Shown: positions 9,099-17,853, counted from the first letter of the stretch. The stretch: DNA of 64,000 nucleotides from Aequorivita lipolytica (GCF_007997135.1 NZ_VORU01000002.1:372001-436000), one strand, 5' to 3'. Notes: generated by a model from the letters alone, not told the origin. Translations and numbers: made by a program.

Positions 9099-10667
9099 CT
9101 ACTTTATATTTATTTTCAGAAACTGTTTTTTAGATTTTTTCCTTCCCACAAAAACTATTTCCTTTCCATCTAGCGTAGTGGTGGTACCTTGGCTTACAAA
9201 AAACGGCACTTCGGCGTCTTTATCCTTTAAAATACTCTTATACGAATAAGTGCCGTTGGCATCAATTTTTATTGCAAACATTGATTTCCCTTCCTTAAAT
9301 TCCAACCTATCATTACGAATGGTTCTAATTTTATCTGAGCAGTTTAGAAATAAGTAAGTATCATCATCTACAATGGTTGACGCAAAAGAAAGATACTCCA
9401 TCTGCCCTCCAGAGGTTGCCTGCCGTTTGTTGATATTTCTAGCCCAAACCAACTTGCCTTCTTCGCTTATTTTAACGGTAACAATATCGTCATAATGATA
9501 AGTAACTCGGGTACTCATACCACCGTTGGCAGACATCATGGAATGTTGTGTAATATAAAATTCTTCCGCATTTAGCACAATATCGCCATTTGGGGTAAGG
9601 TGCTTGCTCCTCAATGTTAAATTACGGAGCTCTTTATCTTTTAGCTTTCCATACTTATCATTGATAAATTCTTCTGAAAAGGGAATGAATGATTTTTGGG
9701 TAACATTTAAGGATGTTGGGTCCAGATTGAACCTACAAACACCTTTATACCTGTTGTCATTTTTTTCGGAATAAAAACCAGCGCAACTTATTGAATTCTC
9801 GCTGCGCAATGTAAAGAGTGATCCCACAAAATTATCATCAGTCTTAAAACTGGCTTGTGTTTCCCCACTTTCATTTATTTTATGAAGTTCATAATGATAG
9901 TTTGCCTTGCCGTTTTTCTTAGACTTTTTTGATTCATTCTCAAATACTTTTCCTAACAGAAAAATGTCTCCGGTAGTATCGTCCACATCCACGTTTTCAT
10001 AAATGAAGAATTTGTCTTCAATATTTCTCTTGAATTCCTTTTTGAAAATTTGGTTCATACCTTTATCAAAAACATAGAGAAGTTGGGTTTGGGATTCTTT
10101 ATCTTTTATATCAAAATTTACCGCAAAGAAATTTTTATGCTTTGAAAATGTAACTTCACCAAAGGCACCTGAATCCATTTGGCTCCACCCATTGTTTATA
10201 AAGAACACACCTATGCCTACACCAAAATATTGCTTTACATCACTCTCAGCCAAGGTAAAAAGCGTTTTGCTGGAAAACTGCAAATCTGCCAACGGTGATT
10301 CCAGCACATTGAACTTATACAATTCTTTTTCTTTGTCCAAAGCTGCTTCCATAATGTAAACAGTACCATCGTTCACCATTAAGCCTTGAAAAGTGTTGTT
10401 GTCTATTTCAAATTCGGTTTCTTTTAAAAGGTTTAGTTCTTTGTTGTAATGTTCAATATAATAACCTTTTGGCTGCTTCATAAAACCTCCAAAATATAGG
10501 CGTACAGTAACAAAGCCGCCTTGTCCGTCACCTTCAGAATACAAAAGCTCGGTATGTTTCTTATCATCCTTAAAAACAGTGCTTTTGCTTGATTTTATTG
10601 AGATGTCTTGGGAATGCGATATAAATGAACACGCTAAAAAAAGAAGGGTAAAAATTTTTTTCATCAT
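9099..10667 (-). CDS. Exported protein of unknown function, paralogue of 7402-8970
   Basis: Signal peptide (MKKIFTLLFLACSFISHSQ; the first or second of two adjacent ATGs may be used) followed by a beta-rich body of about 500 residues. Conserved blocks shared with the downstream paralogue are KGYYIEHY, RFNLDPTSL, FIPFSEEF, KYGKLKDKELRNL and NGDIVLNAEEFYI. Phrases such as GDIFLLGKVFENES and KLVWARNINKRQ recur along the chain at spacing suggestive of blades of a propeller. There is no C-terminal T9SS domain and no lipobox, so the protein is probably periplasmic. Function unknown. Confidence 0.85.
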   Translation of the reverse strand: MMKKIFTLLFLACSFISHSQDISIKSSKSTVFKDDKKHTELLYSEGDGQGGFVTVRLYFGGFMKQPKGYYIEHYNKELNLLKETEFEIDNNTFQGLMVNDGTVYIMEAALDKEKELYKFNVLESPLADLQFSSKTLFTLAESDVKQYFGVGIGVFFINNGWSQMDSGAFGEVTFSKHKNFFAVNFDIKDKESQTQLLYVFDKGMNQIFKKEFKRNIEDKFFIYENVDVDDTTGDIFLLGKVFENESKKSKKNGKANYHYELHKINESGETQASFKTDDNFVGSLFTLRSENSISCAGFYSEKNDNRYKGVCRFNLDPTSLNVTQKSFIPFSEEFINDKYGKLKDKELRNLTLRSKHLTPNGDIVLNAEEFYITQHSMMSANGGMSTRVTYHYDDIVTVKISEEGKLVWARNINKRQATSGGQMEYLSFASTIVDDDTYLFLNCSDKIRTIRNDRLEFKEGKSMFAIKIDANGTYSYKSILKDKDAEVPFFVSQGTTTTLDGKEIVFVGRKKSKKQFLKINIK

Positions 10668-10730
10668 TTAATTTGTTTAGGTTTTTACAGGGGGGAAAAT
10701 ACAAAAGCAAATCAAATATTTAAGAAAAAA

Positions 10731-11513
10731 TTATTTCCCTGGAAACTCCGCCTTCCTTTTTTGAAGGAACGCTTGTGTGCCTTCCTTAAAGTCCTGGGTG
10801 CCAAAACAATTACCAAATTCTTCAATCTCAACTTCAAAACCGTTTTCGCCGTCTTCAAAGTTCGCATTGATTGCCCTAATAGCCGAAGCGATGGCGACAG
10901 AAGAATTTTTCATGATTTTTCCAGCCATTTTTTCTGAAAACTCAAGTAATTCTTCGGGCGTGGTTACGTGATTTACCAAGCCGTACTGAAGTGCTTGTGT
11001 AGCATCTATCATTCCAGCGGTCATAATCATTTCCATCGCACGGCCTTTGCCCACCAATTGCGGCAAACGCTGTGTGCCACCGTAACCGGGAATTACGCCC
11101 AATGATACTTCTGGCAGACCCATTTTAGCATTATCCGAAGCAATGCGGAAGTGTGCCGCCATGGCTAATTCGAGACCGCCGCCAAGTGCGAAACCATTTA
11201 CTGCAGCAATTACGGGTTTTGAGAAGTTCGCCACGAAATCAAACAATAATTCCTGTCCCTTTGCAGCCAGTTTTCCACCTTCTTTTACTGAGAAATCTGC
11301 AAATTCACTAATGTCTGCGCCTGCAACAAAGGCTTTTTCACCGCTTCCGGTTAAGATTACCACTTTTGTTTTTGATGAATTTTCAGCTTCTTGAAATGCG
11401 TCGTGCAATTCTTGAATCGTTTCACGATTCAGCGCGTTCAATTTTGAAGGACGATTGATGGTTATAGTAGTGATTCCATCATTGGTTTTAGAAAGTATGT
11501 TTTGGTAGCTCAT
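10731..11513 (-). CDS. Enoyl-CoA hydratase/isomerase (crotonase superfamily)
   Basis: Cytoplasmic enzyme of beta-oxidation-type reactions, adding water across the double bond of enoyl-CoA thioesters. The oxyanion-hole segments AFVAGADISEF and ALGGGLELAMAAHFRIAS and the active-site segment MGLPEVSLGVIPGYGGTQRL are intact, including both glutamates expected of true hydratases (in GGGLELA and PEVSLG). Its 260 residues are the usual length. It stands alone between a paralogue pair and a histidine kinase, so the pathway is not given by context. Confidence 0.93.
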   Translation of the reverse strand: MSYQNILSKTNDGITTITINRPSKLNALNRETIQELHDAFQEAENSSKTKVVILTGSGEKAFVAGADISEFADFSVKEGGKLAAKGQELLFDFVANFSKPVIAAVNGFALGGGLELAMAAHFRIASDNAKMGLPEVSLGVIPGYGGTQRLPQLVGKGRAMEMIMTAGMIDATQALQYGLVNHVTTPEELLEFSEKMAGKIMKNSSVAIASAIRAINANFEDGENGFEVEIEEFGNCFGTQDFKEGTQAFLQKRKAEFPGK

Positions 11514-11543
11514 ATAATTTTATGTTTTGTTGAATGATTTTTT

Positions 11544-11589
11544 ACCACGAATACTAGAATGATTATTCAAATATTCGTGTATTCGTGGT
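11544..11589. repeat. REP-like long palindrome between genes
   Basis: ACCACGAATAC (11544-11554) is repeated as its exact reverse complement GTATTCGTGGT (11579-11589). The 24-nt centre holds further GAAT/ATTC pairing, so the whole can fold as one long hairpin. It lies between the crotonase start and the histidine kinase stop and has the look of extragenic palindromes common in Bacteroidota. Confidence 0.7.
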
Positions 11590-11613
11590 CGCCTTACAAA
11601 GCTACTAAAAACC

Positions 11614-13071
11614 TTAAAGCATTACAGGGAACGAAACTTTAAAAGTGGTTTTTTCTTCGGAAGAATGTAGCGTTATAGTGCCACCATAAGTTTCAACTAT
11701 ATTTTTTACCATGCCTAAACCAAGGCCCATGCCGCTACTCTTAGTAGTAAACTGGGGTTCAAAGATACAGGTCCTATTTTCTTCGGGAACGCCTATTCCA
11801 TTATCTGTTACCAGAATATTCACAAAGGTTTCTTCCATTTTTACTACCACATCTATTCGCGGTTCAGTAGGATTTTTTTGTTCAATGGATTGAATACTGT
11901 TTTTAACTAGATTAGTTACCACCCGAACCAACTGTGTTCTGTCAAATCGCGCACGGACTTCTTCTTCTTCGGAAAAGAAATAGATGTATTCCTCATTAAA
12001 AATATCTAGCGCCAGTTTGCTAATTTTAACCACATTCAACGTTTCATCTTGCTGTGCAGGCATTTTTGCATAGGTAGAAAAGGCTGAGGAAATGGAGCTC
12101 AATGTATCTATTTGCTGAAGTAATGTGCTGGTATATTCTGCCATTTTTTTGTCAACATCTGGGTCGTTACAGTCAAATTTCCGCTGAAAGCTTTGCACCG
12201 TAAGTCGCATAGGCGTGAGCGGATTTTTAATTTCGTGCGCCACTTGTTTCGCCATTTCGCGCCAAGCGGTTTCACGTTCGCTGGCAGCAAGTTGCGCAGC
12301 ACTGTTTTCTAGCTCATCGATCATGCCGTTGTATGAATTTACTAGCAGTGAAATTTCTTGGGGCGTATCGCTAATATGAATTTTTTTATTTCGGGTATCA
12401 AAACGGGTTTCAGAAAGCTTTTCGCTAATTTCCTTTAAAGAACGGGTAACATATTTTGAAAGAAAATACGAAATTGCAATAGCGGCCATCAACATAAAGA
12501 AGTATGCAATGCCCAGTCTGTAAAGGTATTCGGTAAGTTCTTTTGTAATAAAACCGTCATCTTCAATATACGGCAGATTGAGTATTGCCAAAGGTTTAAA
12601 ATAGCTATCGGTAATGTAGGTATATGAAGATTGATATTTCTGTCCACCTTCCTCAAATTCCTTTATATAGTTTTTTGTGGGTGAACTTTGAAGCATTTCC
12701 AACGCAAAAGCTGGCATTTTTGGCGAAACGGTATCTTTAAAAAATGAAGGTTTTGAAGATTTTAAAAGATTTCCATCTAGATCATAAAGGAAAATCTCGA
12801 GGCTGTGGATGTCCTTTATCTCGTAGATCTTATCTTTAAAAATTAGTGGAATTTGGGCTGTTTCAACAGGATAGGTTGTGGTTTTTAAAATGTAATTTAT
12901 GTTTTCGCGAATGGCGGCTTCCTTCCGTAATAAACGGTCGCGGTGATAATCCTGTGCTTCTTCTTGATATTGGAATACGGTAACAATGGCGATGAGTACC
13001 GAAGCTCCCAAAACCAAAAGGAACATAGAAAGAAAGATGCGTGTGCGAAGTGATTTTTTGTAAAAGTACAT
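11614..13071 (-). CDS. Membrane sensor histidine kinase with HAMP domain (NtrY-like)
   Basis: Two-component sensor. The first membrane span is at about 12-35 (IFLSMFLLVLGASVLIAIVTVF), then an extracytoplasmic domain of about 150 residues, a second span (about 187-204), a HAMP segment (about 201-255), the phosphoacceptor H-box VAHEIKNPLTPM with His279, and a GHKL ATPase domain with NLVKNSIQSIE (N-box), DNGIGVPEE (G1) and GMGLGLGMVKNIVE (G2). All catalytic motifs look intact. The PL-T-PM variant of the H-box is typical of NtrY-type kinases. No response regulator gene is adjacent, so the partner is elsewhere. Confidence 0.93.
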   Translation of the reverse strand: MYFYKKSLRTRIFLSMFLLVLGASVLIAIVTVFQYQEEAQDYHRDRLLRKEAAIRENINYILKTTTYPVETAQIPLIFKDKIYEIKDIHSLEIFLYDLDGNLLKSSKPSFFKDTVSPKMPAFALEMLQSSPTKNYIKEFEEGGQKYQSSYTYITDSYFKPLAILNLPYIEDDGFITKELTEYLYRLGIAYFFMLMAAIAISYFLSKYVTRSLKEISEKLSETRFDTRNKKIHISDTPQEISLLVNSYNGMIDELENSAAQLAASERETAWREMAKQVAHEIKNPLTPMRLTVQSFQRKFDCNDPDVDKKMAEYTSTLLQQIDTLSSISSAFSTYAKMPAQQDETLNVVKISKLALDIFNEEYIYFFSEEEEVRARFDRTQLVRVVTNLVKNSIQSIEQKNPTEPRIDVVVKMEETFVNILVTDNGIGVPEENRTCIFEPQFTTKSSGMGLGLGMVKNIVETYGGTITLHSSEEKTTFKVSFPVML

Positions 13072-13117
13072 TTACATTATTTTGAAAGAAGAAAGATAGC
13101 AATAATTAAACCGCTTT

Positions 13118-13142
13118 AATTCTGAATTGTGAATTCAGAATT
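13118..13142. repeat. Inverted repeat overlapping the 3' end of hemJ
   Basis: AATTCTGAATT (13118-13128) and AATTCAGAATT (13132-13142) are exact reverse complements around a 3-nt centre. The right arm lies on the last codons and stop of hemJ. It could act as a weak terminator on the minus strand; no T-run follows. Confidence 0.5.
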
Positions 13143-13692
13143 CTGAATTATTTTTTCTCTCTCTAATTCTTTTATAAATTTTATAGCCTATCATCAATAA
13201 AATGGCAAAGACTATAATACCGACGGTGCCATAAATCCAGTTAGTTCCATCCTTCAAAATTACTAAGAAAACCACGGCAAAAAGTATTATTGTGGGTACT
13301 TCGTTAAAAAGGCGCATATAGTTTGATGAATGTTTCACCACGCCGTTTTGTAATTGTTTAAAAATTTGATGACATTTAAAATGATAGATAAGCAAGATTA
13401 CAACAAAGGCTAATTTAACTTGCATCCAAGCGTCACTCAGAAAAAATAGGCGCATATAAATGAGCCAAATACCAAAAAATACCGCCAAAATCATACTTGG
13501 CCACGTAATAATATTCCACAAACGCGAAGCCATAATTTTTAATTGATCGCCCAAGATTTCTCTATCGGGAGAAGGTTTTTGGGTGGCTTCAATTTGATAG
13601 ACAAAAAGACGGACAATATAAAAAAGCCCGGCAAACCAAGTAATTATAAATATTAAGTGAAGCGATTTTATGTAGGGGTAGTATTGTTCCAT
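13135..13692 (-). CDS. hemJ: HemJ protoporphyrinogen IX oxidase
   Basis: Integral membrane enzyme that oxidises protoporphyrinogen IX to protoporphyrin IX, the step before ferrochelatase. It has four to five hydrophobic spans and the HemJ/UPF0093 signature YIKSLHLIFIITWFAGLFYIVRLFVY with the conserved His12, plus a conserved Lys in MQVKLAFV (Lys93). Its 185 residues are the usual length. Automatic annotation often labels it 'CopD family'. The presence of hemH and all other late haem genes nearby, and no hemG or hemY in the window, supports the assignment. Confidence 0.85.
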   Translation of the reverse strand: MEQYYPYIKSLHLIFIITWFAGLFYIVRLFVYQIEATQKPSPDREILGDQLKIMASRLWNIITWPSMILAVFFGIWLIYMRLFFLSDAWMQVKLAFVVILLIYHFKCHQIFKQLQNGVVKHSSNYMRLFNEVPTIILFAVVFLVILKDGTNWIYGTVGIIVFAILLMIGYKIYKRIRERKNNSEF

Positions 13693-13727
13693 TAATAGTT
13701 TTCAGAAAAAATGCTTGAATGTAGGAT

Positions 13728-14018
13728 TTATTCAGGTTTAGTTTTGGGATTTCGACTTGTATGGAAAAATGATCCAATGTAAATTGTATTTTCTTTTACT
13801 TCATAAATTATTAAAATGGGAAATCTTTTTAAAACGGCTTCGTAATAACCTTTGTTGTTTTTTCGGAAAGTGAATGGATTTTCTAAGAGATAGAAATATA
13901 TCGAATTAATTTCTTCCAAAAAATCTTTTCCCAAGCCTTTCTTGTGGGCTTCATAAAAACCAACTGCTTCATCCAATTCTTCATAAGCAATAGGAAGAAG
14001 AAGGGTTTTATAAATCAT
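13728..14018 (-). CDS. RelE/ParE-superfamily toxin
   Basis: Toxin half of a type II toxin-antitoxin pair, probably an mRNA interferase or gyrase inhibitor. The product is about 96 residues from the ATG at 14018, beginning MIYKTLLLPIAYEELDEAVGFYE and carrying the family pattern GLGKDFLEEIN, FPILIIYEV and GSFFHTSRNP. I prefer this ATG because it overlaps the antitoxin stop by 11 bases, the normal translational coupling, and the upstream extension MRQSSKEN is outside the family. The target cannot be told from the sequence. Confidence 0.8.
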   Translation of the reverse strand: MIYKTLLLPIAYEELDEAVGFYEAHKKGLGKDFLEEINSIYFYLLENPFTFRKNNKGYYEAVLKRFPILIIYEVKENTIYIGSFFHTSRNPKTKPE

Positions 14019-14298
14019 ATTTTCTTTTGAGCTCTGCCTCAATTTGTTCCCAAGTTACTCCAGAAATTTCTCCTTTTGCCAATTTCTCACTTTGTTTCTT
14101 CAGCAAATCCCAATGCCCTTTAGGCACTGGTGAAACCCATTCTGTTTTGTAATCCATTTCAGCTTCCTTCACTTCGGAATACTGATGTTGGGAAGGCGGA
14201 GGCCCAATTAAAAGCAGCAGGGCTTCTAACAATAAATCATTGTTTTGACAATTTTCAATTTCTGAAATCAGAGTTTTTTTGAGTTCTTCGTTGTTCAT
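14008..14298 (-). CDS. Antitoxin of RelE/ParE-type addiction module
   Basis: The first gene of the toxin-antitoxin pair, 96 residues. The N-terminal 40 residues are hydrophobic-helical (LLLEALLLLIGPPPSQ), and the C-terminus is charged (KQSEKLAKGEISGVTWEQIEAELKRKY), the part expected to wrap the toxin. The order antitoxin-toxin with an 11-base overlap is typical. The 'SPVPKGHWDLLKKQSEKLAKGEI' pattern is seen in Bacteroidota addiction-module components. No clear DNA-binding motif can be pointed to. Confidence 0.75.
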   Translation of the reverse strand: MNNEELKKTLISEIENCQNNDLLLEALLLLIGPPPSQHQYSEVKEAEMDYKTEWVSPVPKGHWDLLKKQSEKLAKGEISGVTWEQIEAELKRKYDL

Positions 14299-14338
14299 AA
14301 TAATGCTTTTTCAAACTTAAATGTACTGAATTTTCAAC

Positions 14339-15679
14339 TTATTCTTTCAACGTTTTCCGAATTTCACGATTCAAAAAATATCCGGTAACAATGGTTGAAA
14401 GAATATCTGCCGCCGGAAAGGAAATCCAAACGCCCAACTCGCCAAAGTAATGTGGAAGAATAAAAATAAGCGGAATAAAGAAAAATCCTTGCCGCGTTAA
14501 AGTGAGCAACAATGCGGGAACTGCTTTCCCGATAGCCTGAAAATAAGCAGAGCCAATCAACTGGATTGCAATAATGGGCGTTGCCGCAAAAACCCAACGC
14601 ATATAGTGTGGTGTTTCTGAAAGTATGTCGGGATCTGTTGTAAATACGGAAACAATCTGTTCGGGGAAAATCATTATCGCAGCAAAAATAACAAGCCCTA
14701 AACCACCTGCGTACAAAATTGCTTTGTTGATACTTTCGCGAACGCGCGTAAATTGATGTGCGCCGTAATTGTAGCCCGCAATTGGTAAAAATCCTTGGGT
14801 AACGCCCAAAACGGGGAAGAGTGCAAACATCAACATCCGGGCTATAATTCCGTAGGAGGCAACGGAGGCTTCGCCACCAATATCGAACAGAATGTTGTTC
14901 ATTAAAAGATAAGTAACGCTAACTACGGCTTGTCGTGCAAGTGTTACAAAGCCGAGCGCGGACATCTCTTTTAGAATAGGTAAATCCAGTCCAAAATGTG
15001 GTAGACTTATTTGTAGTTCAGATTTATTACTTAAGAAAAACCAAAGGACATATAAGAAACACAGGCCATAAGAAATGGTCGTTGCCCAAGCGGCACCGGC
15101 CATTCCCATATCTAAATGATAAATAAAAATATAATCCAAGACAAGATTTCCAACGGAAGGGATAATCATGGCAATCATTGCGAACTTAGGTTTTCCTTCG
15201 GCGCGAATTACGTTGTTTCCCATCATACAGAGCGCTAGGAGCGGCACGCCATAAAGCACAATGCGGTAATAAATTTTTGCGGGCTCAAAAATGTCGCCCT
15301 TTCCGCCGAAGGCGGGAATTAGTTCATTTATAAAAACCAAACCTAGAACTACCATGGAGATAGTCAATAGCAGCGTTAAAGTGATTTGATTTCCGAAGGT
15401 TTTCAGCGCGCGTTCTTTGTTTCCGGCGCCCAAAGCGCGTGAAATAATAGAAGAACCGCCAATACCAATTGCCATTCCCAGGGCAGCGATAAAGAAAGAA
15501 ACTGGCAAAACCACGTTAATTGCGGCAATGGCGATGGAACCAATCCAGTTTCCTACAAAAATGGTGTCAACCAAAATATTCAGCGACATCACCAAAATAC
15601 CGATGGAGGCCGGTACTGCTTGTTTTATCAATAGACTCCCAATAGATTCGGAGCCCAGCGCGGCTGATTTATTGCTCAT
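14339..15679 (-). CDS. MATE-family multidrug/Na+ antiporter
   Basis: Inner-membrane efflux protein with about 12 hydrophobic spans in two pseudo-repeats (446 residues, normal for the family). The first repeat begins SIGSLLIKQAVPASIGILVMSLNILVDTIFVGNWIGS, the classic MATE opening; the second contains GFVTLARQAVVSVTYLLMNNILF. Substrate range cannot be predicted. It is preceded by an AT-rich low-complexity stretch and hemH, and followed by the toxin-antitoxin pair. Confidence 0.92.
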   Translation of the reverse strand: MSNKSAALGSESIGSLLIKQAVPASIGILVMSLNILVDTIFVGNWIGSIAIAAINVVLPVSFFIAALGMAIGIGGSSIISRALGAGNKERALKTFGNQITLTLLLTISMVVLGLVFINELIPAFGGKGDIFEPAKIYYRIVLYGVPLLALCMMGNNVIRAEGKPKFAMIAMIIPSVGNLVLDYIFIYHLDMGMAGAAWATTISYGLCFLYVLWFFLSNKSELQISLPHFGLDLPILKEMSALGFVTLARQAVVSVTYLLMNNILFDIGGEASVASYGIIARMLMFALFPVLGVTQGFLPIAGYNYGAHQFTRVRESINKAILYAGGLGLVIFAAIMIFPEQIVSVFTTDPDILSETPHYMRWVFAATPIIAIQLIGSAYFQAIGKAVPALLLTLTRQGFFFIPLIFILPHYFGELGVWISFPAADILSTIVTGYFLNREIRKTLKE

Positions 15680-15753
15680 TTTTTTATTCTCTATTATTAT
15701 TTTCTATTACTATTATTTCAAAGCTACCGCGCTACTAATACTATTAATCCATT

Positions 15754-15790
15754 TAAATAAATAATAATAATAATAAAAAATAAATAATAA
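15754..15790. repeat. AT-only low-complexity tract
   Basis: A 37-base stretch made almost wholly of AAT/TAAA units between hemH and the MATE gene, ending at the hemH stop codon. It may vary in length between strains; no function is evident. Confidence 0.6.
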
Positions 15791-16828
15791 TTAAGCGATT
15801 GCGGTTTTTACATCAACAATACGCCATTGGTCAATCCAGCCCGTCACAACTTCAGCCCAATCATCGCGGTCATTCAAGCACGGAATAACGGTAAATTCCT
15901 TTCCTCCAGCTTCGTGGAAAATCTCTTCTCCTTCCATGGCTATTTCTTCAAGTGTTTCCAAACAATCACTTACAAAAGCTGGGGTTACGATCGCCATTTT
16001 TTTCACGCCGTTTAGACCCATGCGCTCTATTGTTCTATCTGTGGGTGGCTTTAGCCAAGGATCAAAACCCAATCGGGATTGAAAGGAACTGGAATACGTT
16101 CCAGCTTGTAAATTCAACTTTTCTGCAACTAATTCTGTAGTTTTTAAACATTGGTGACGATAGCAAAATTCGTGTGCTGGAGAATCTGTGATACAGCAGC
16201 TTCCGTCAATTTTACAATGGCTTTTTGTTATGTCGCTTTTGCGGATATGTCTTTCCGGAACGCCGTGGTAGCTGAACAAAAGATGCTCATAGTCCACGTT
16301 TTTAAGTTTTTCAGCAATGCTTTTTGAAAGCACTTCAATATATTCCGACTTGTTATAAAATGCAGGAAGCGAAGTGATTTGTAGCTGCGGAAAAAATTCT
16401 TTTTTAAGTTCTTCCACTCTTACATCAATGGTTTCCGTAGTAGCCATTGCAAATTGTGGGTAGAGTGGAATGGTTAAAACTTCATCAACACCTTGATCTA
16501 CCAATTCCTGTAAACCTTTTTTAAGCGTCATACTTCCGTAACGCATCGCCAAAGCAATGGGAACGGTTGTTTTCTCCTGTACTTTTTTCTGAAGTCTTTC
16601 TGAAAGAACAATCAAAGGCGAACCTTCATCCCACCAGATTTTTTGGTAAGCTTCTGCAGATTTTTTTGGGCGTGTGTTCAAAATAATTCCCCGCACCAAA
16701 AACGAGCGGAACCAAAACGGAACATCGATTACTCGCGGGTCCATCAAAAATTCATCGAGGTATTTTTTTACGTCTTTTGGGTTGGTACTATCCGGCGAAC
16801 CGAGATTTACAAGGAGAACTCCTTTCAT
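15791..16828 (-). CDS. hemH: Ferrochelatase
   Basis: Inserts Fe2+ into protoporphyrin IX, the last step of protohaem synthesis. It starts KGVLLVNLGSPDSTNPKDVKKYLDEFL, the family opening; the catalytic His is in FSYHGVPERH, and the conserved acidic segment FVSDCLETLEEI is present. A cysteine-bearing loop (GSCCITDSPAHEFCYRHQC) follows the catalytic segment. Its 345 residues are normal. Located on the opposite strand from the main haem operon, with its own promoter at 16851-16882. Confidence 0.96.
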   Translation of the reverse strand: MKGVLLVNLGSPDSTNPKDVKKYLDEFLMDPRVIDVPFWFRSFLVRGIILNTRPKKSAEAYQKIWWDEGSPLIVLSERLQKKVQEKTTVPIALAMRYGSMTLKKGLQELVDQGVDEVLTIPLYPQFAMATTETIDVRVEELKKEFFPQLQITSLPAFYNKSEYIEVLSKSIAEKLKNVDYEHLLFSYHGVPERHIRKSDITKSHCKIDGSCCITDSPAHEFCYRHQCLKTTELVAEKLNLQAGTYSSSFQSRLGFDPWLKPPTDRTIERMGLNGVKKMAIVTPAFVSDCLETLEEIAMEGEEIFHEAGGKEFTVIPCLNDRDDWAEVVTGWIDQWRIVDVKTAIA

Positions 16829-16850
16829 AAAGGCAATTTTTTTAGAGAAA

Positions 16851-16882
16851 CAAAATTAGTCTTTTAAAGAACAATCTTCAAA
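16851..16882 (-). promoter_or_regulatory. Bacteroidota-type promoter for hemH
   Basis: On the minus strand TTTG (16882-16879) is followed after 20 bases by TAATTTTG (16858-16851), matching the TTTG-N19/20-TAnnTTTG consensus. The predicted transcript starts about 15-20 bases before the hemH ATG at 16828. Confidence 0.6.
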
Positions 16883-16921
16883 AGGGATGGTATTTAAAAA
16901 CTATGAGACTATTTTGATTTT

Positions 16922-17812
16922 TTATTTACTCAGCCCCATCAAAAACTTCTTTGGGGTAGTTCCAAACCTTTTTTTAAATGCCGCAATAAAATGGCTCGAG
17001 GTGCTATAACCTACTTTTAATCCAACTTCGTTAACATTGTGCGAACCTGTGGCTAGGAGTTGGCGAGCCACTTCCATTTTATAATCAAAGAGAAAACTGA
17101 AGACTGAATCGCCATAAATTTGTTTGAAACCTTCCTTCAGTCTATTAATTGGAAGGTTTATTTCGTCTGCTAATTCTTGCAGCGTGGGTGGTTCTGCCAT
17201 TCTCGCAATCATTATCTGTTTGGCCTTTTTTATTTTAACAACATTGTCTTCGTCTGCTAAAAAAGGACATTGTTCCACATCAGCATCTGCGGGTCTGTTG
17301 AAATATAGACTGAGTAATTCATAAGCTTTCGCCTTAAAATACAACGGTTTTATAGTTGGATGCAGGTTGTAATTCATCAATTGGTTTAGCACAATAGCCA
17401 TAGAGGGTGAAATACGTCCATCTTTATAATATTTTCGGTCCCTATTTTCTTCACTCAGAAAAGTGATATAATTTGCTTCAGTAGAAAAAAGACTGTGAAA
17501 TTTATTGATAGGAAGCAATACTGAAAGTACCCAGGAATATTTTTCCAACATAATGTTCATGGGCAAATCGCGCTGTGGATTGTAGAGCAACAGCGAGTTT
17601 TCTTCATTAATGGGTAGGGTGTAGCTTCCTTCATTAAAAAGAAAGGATGCAGAACCTTTTATACAGAAATGAAACTGGATAAAAGTGGCGCTTACTTCGC
17701 GCTTAAAAGTTTGATTTTCATCGCTTTCGTTGTTGAATTTAAGAATAAAAAAACCGGGAGAAATTGTAGTTTCTTCATAAAAGCTTTGAGCGACATTTTT
17801 TTCGAAATCCAT
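16922..17812 (-). CDS. AraC-family transcriptional regulator
   Basis: Cytoplasmic DNA-binding protein of 296 residues. The N-terminal 180 residues form a cupin-like sensory domain (HFCIKGSASFLFNEGSYTL), and the C-terminal 100 residues are an AraC/XylS double helix-turn-helix (TLQELADEINLPINRLKEGFKQIYG, then VNEVGLKVGYSTSSHFIAAFKKRFGTTPKKF). It is transcribed away from hemA, and a perfect inverted repeat lies just upstream of its start. Both facts make it a candidate regulator of the haem operon or of iron and haem uptake. That is inference; the family itself is certain. Confidence 0.92.
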   Translation of the reverse strand: MDFEKNVAQSFYEETTISPGFFILKFNNESDENQTFKREVSATFIQFHFCIKGSASFLFNEGSYTLPINEENSLLLYNPQRDLPMNIMLEKYSWVLSVLLPINKFHSLFSTEANYITFLSEENRDRKYYKDGRISPSMAIVLNQLMNYNLHPTIKPLYFKAKAYELLSLYFNRPADADVEQCPFLADEDNVVKIKKAKQIMIARMAEPPTLQELADEINLPINRLKEGFKQIYGDSVFSFLFDYKMEVARQLLATGSHNVNEVGLKVGYSTSSHFIAAFKKRFGTTPKKFLMGLSK

Positions 17813-17830
17813 AGCGTTTTTAAAATGGTT

Positions 17831-17853
17831 TTATTTAGAATAGTTCTAAATAA
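17831..17853. promoter_or_regulatory. 23-bp palindromic operator between the AraC gene and hemA
   Basis: TTATTTAGAA (17831-17840), TAG, TTCTAAATAA (17844-17853): perfect 10-bp arms. It is 18 bases upstream of the AraC start. The arm symmetry and spacing fit a dimeric repressor site, and TTTAGAA/TTCTAAA palindromes resemble metal-dependent (Fur/DtxR-type) operators. The regulator is not known. Confidence 0.55.
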
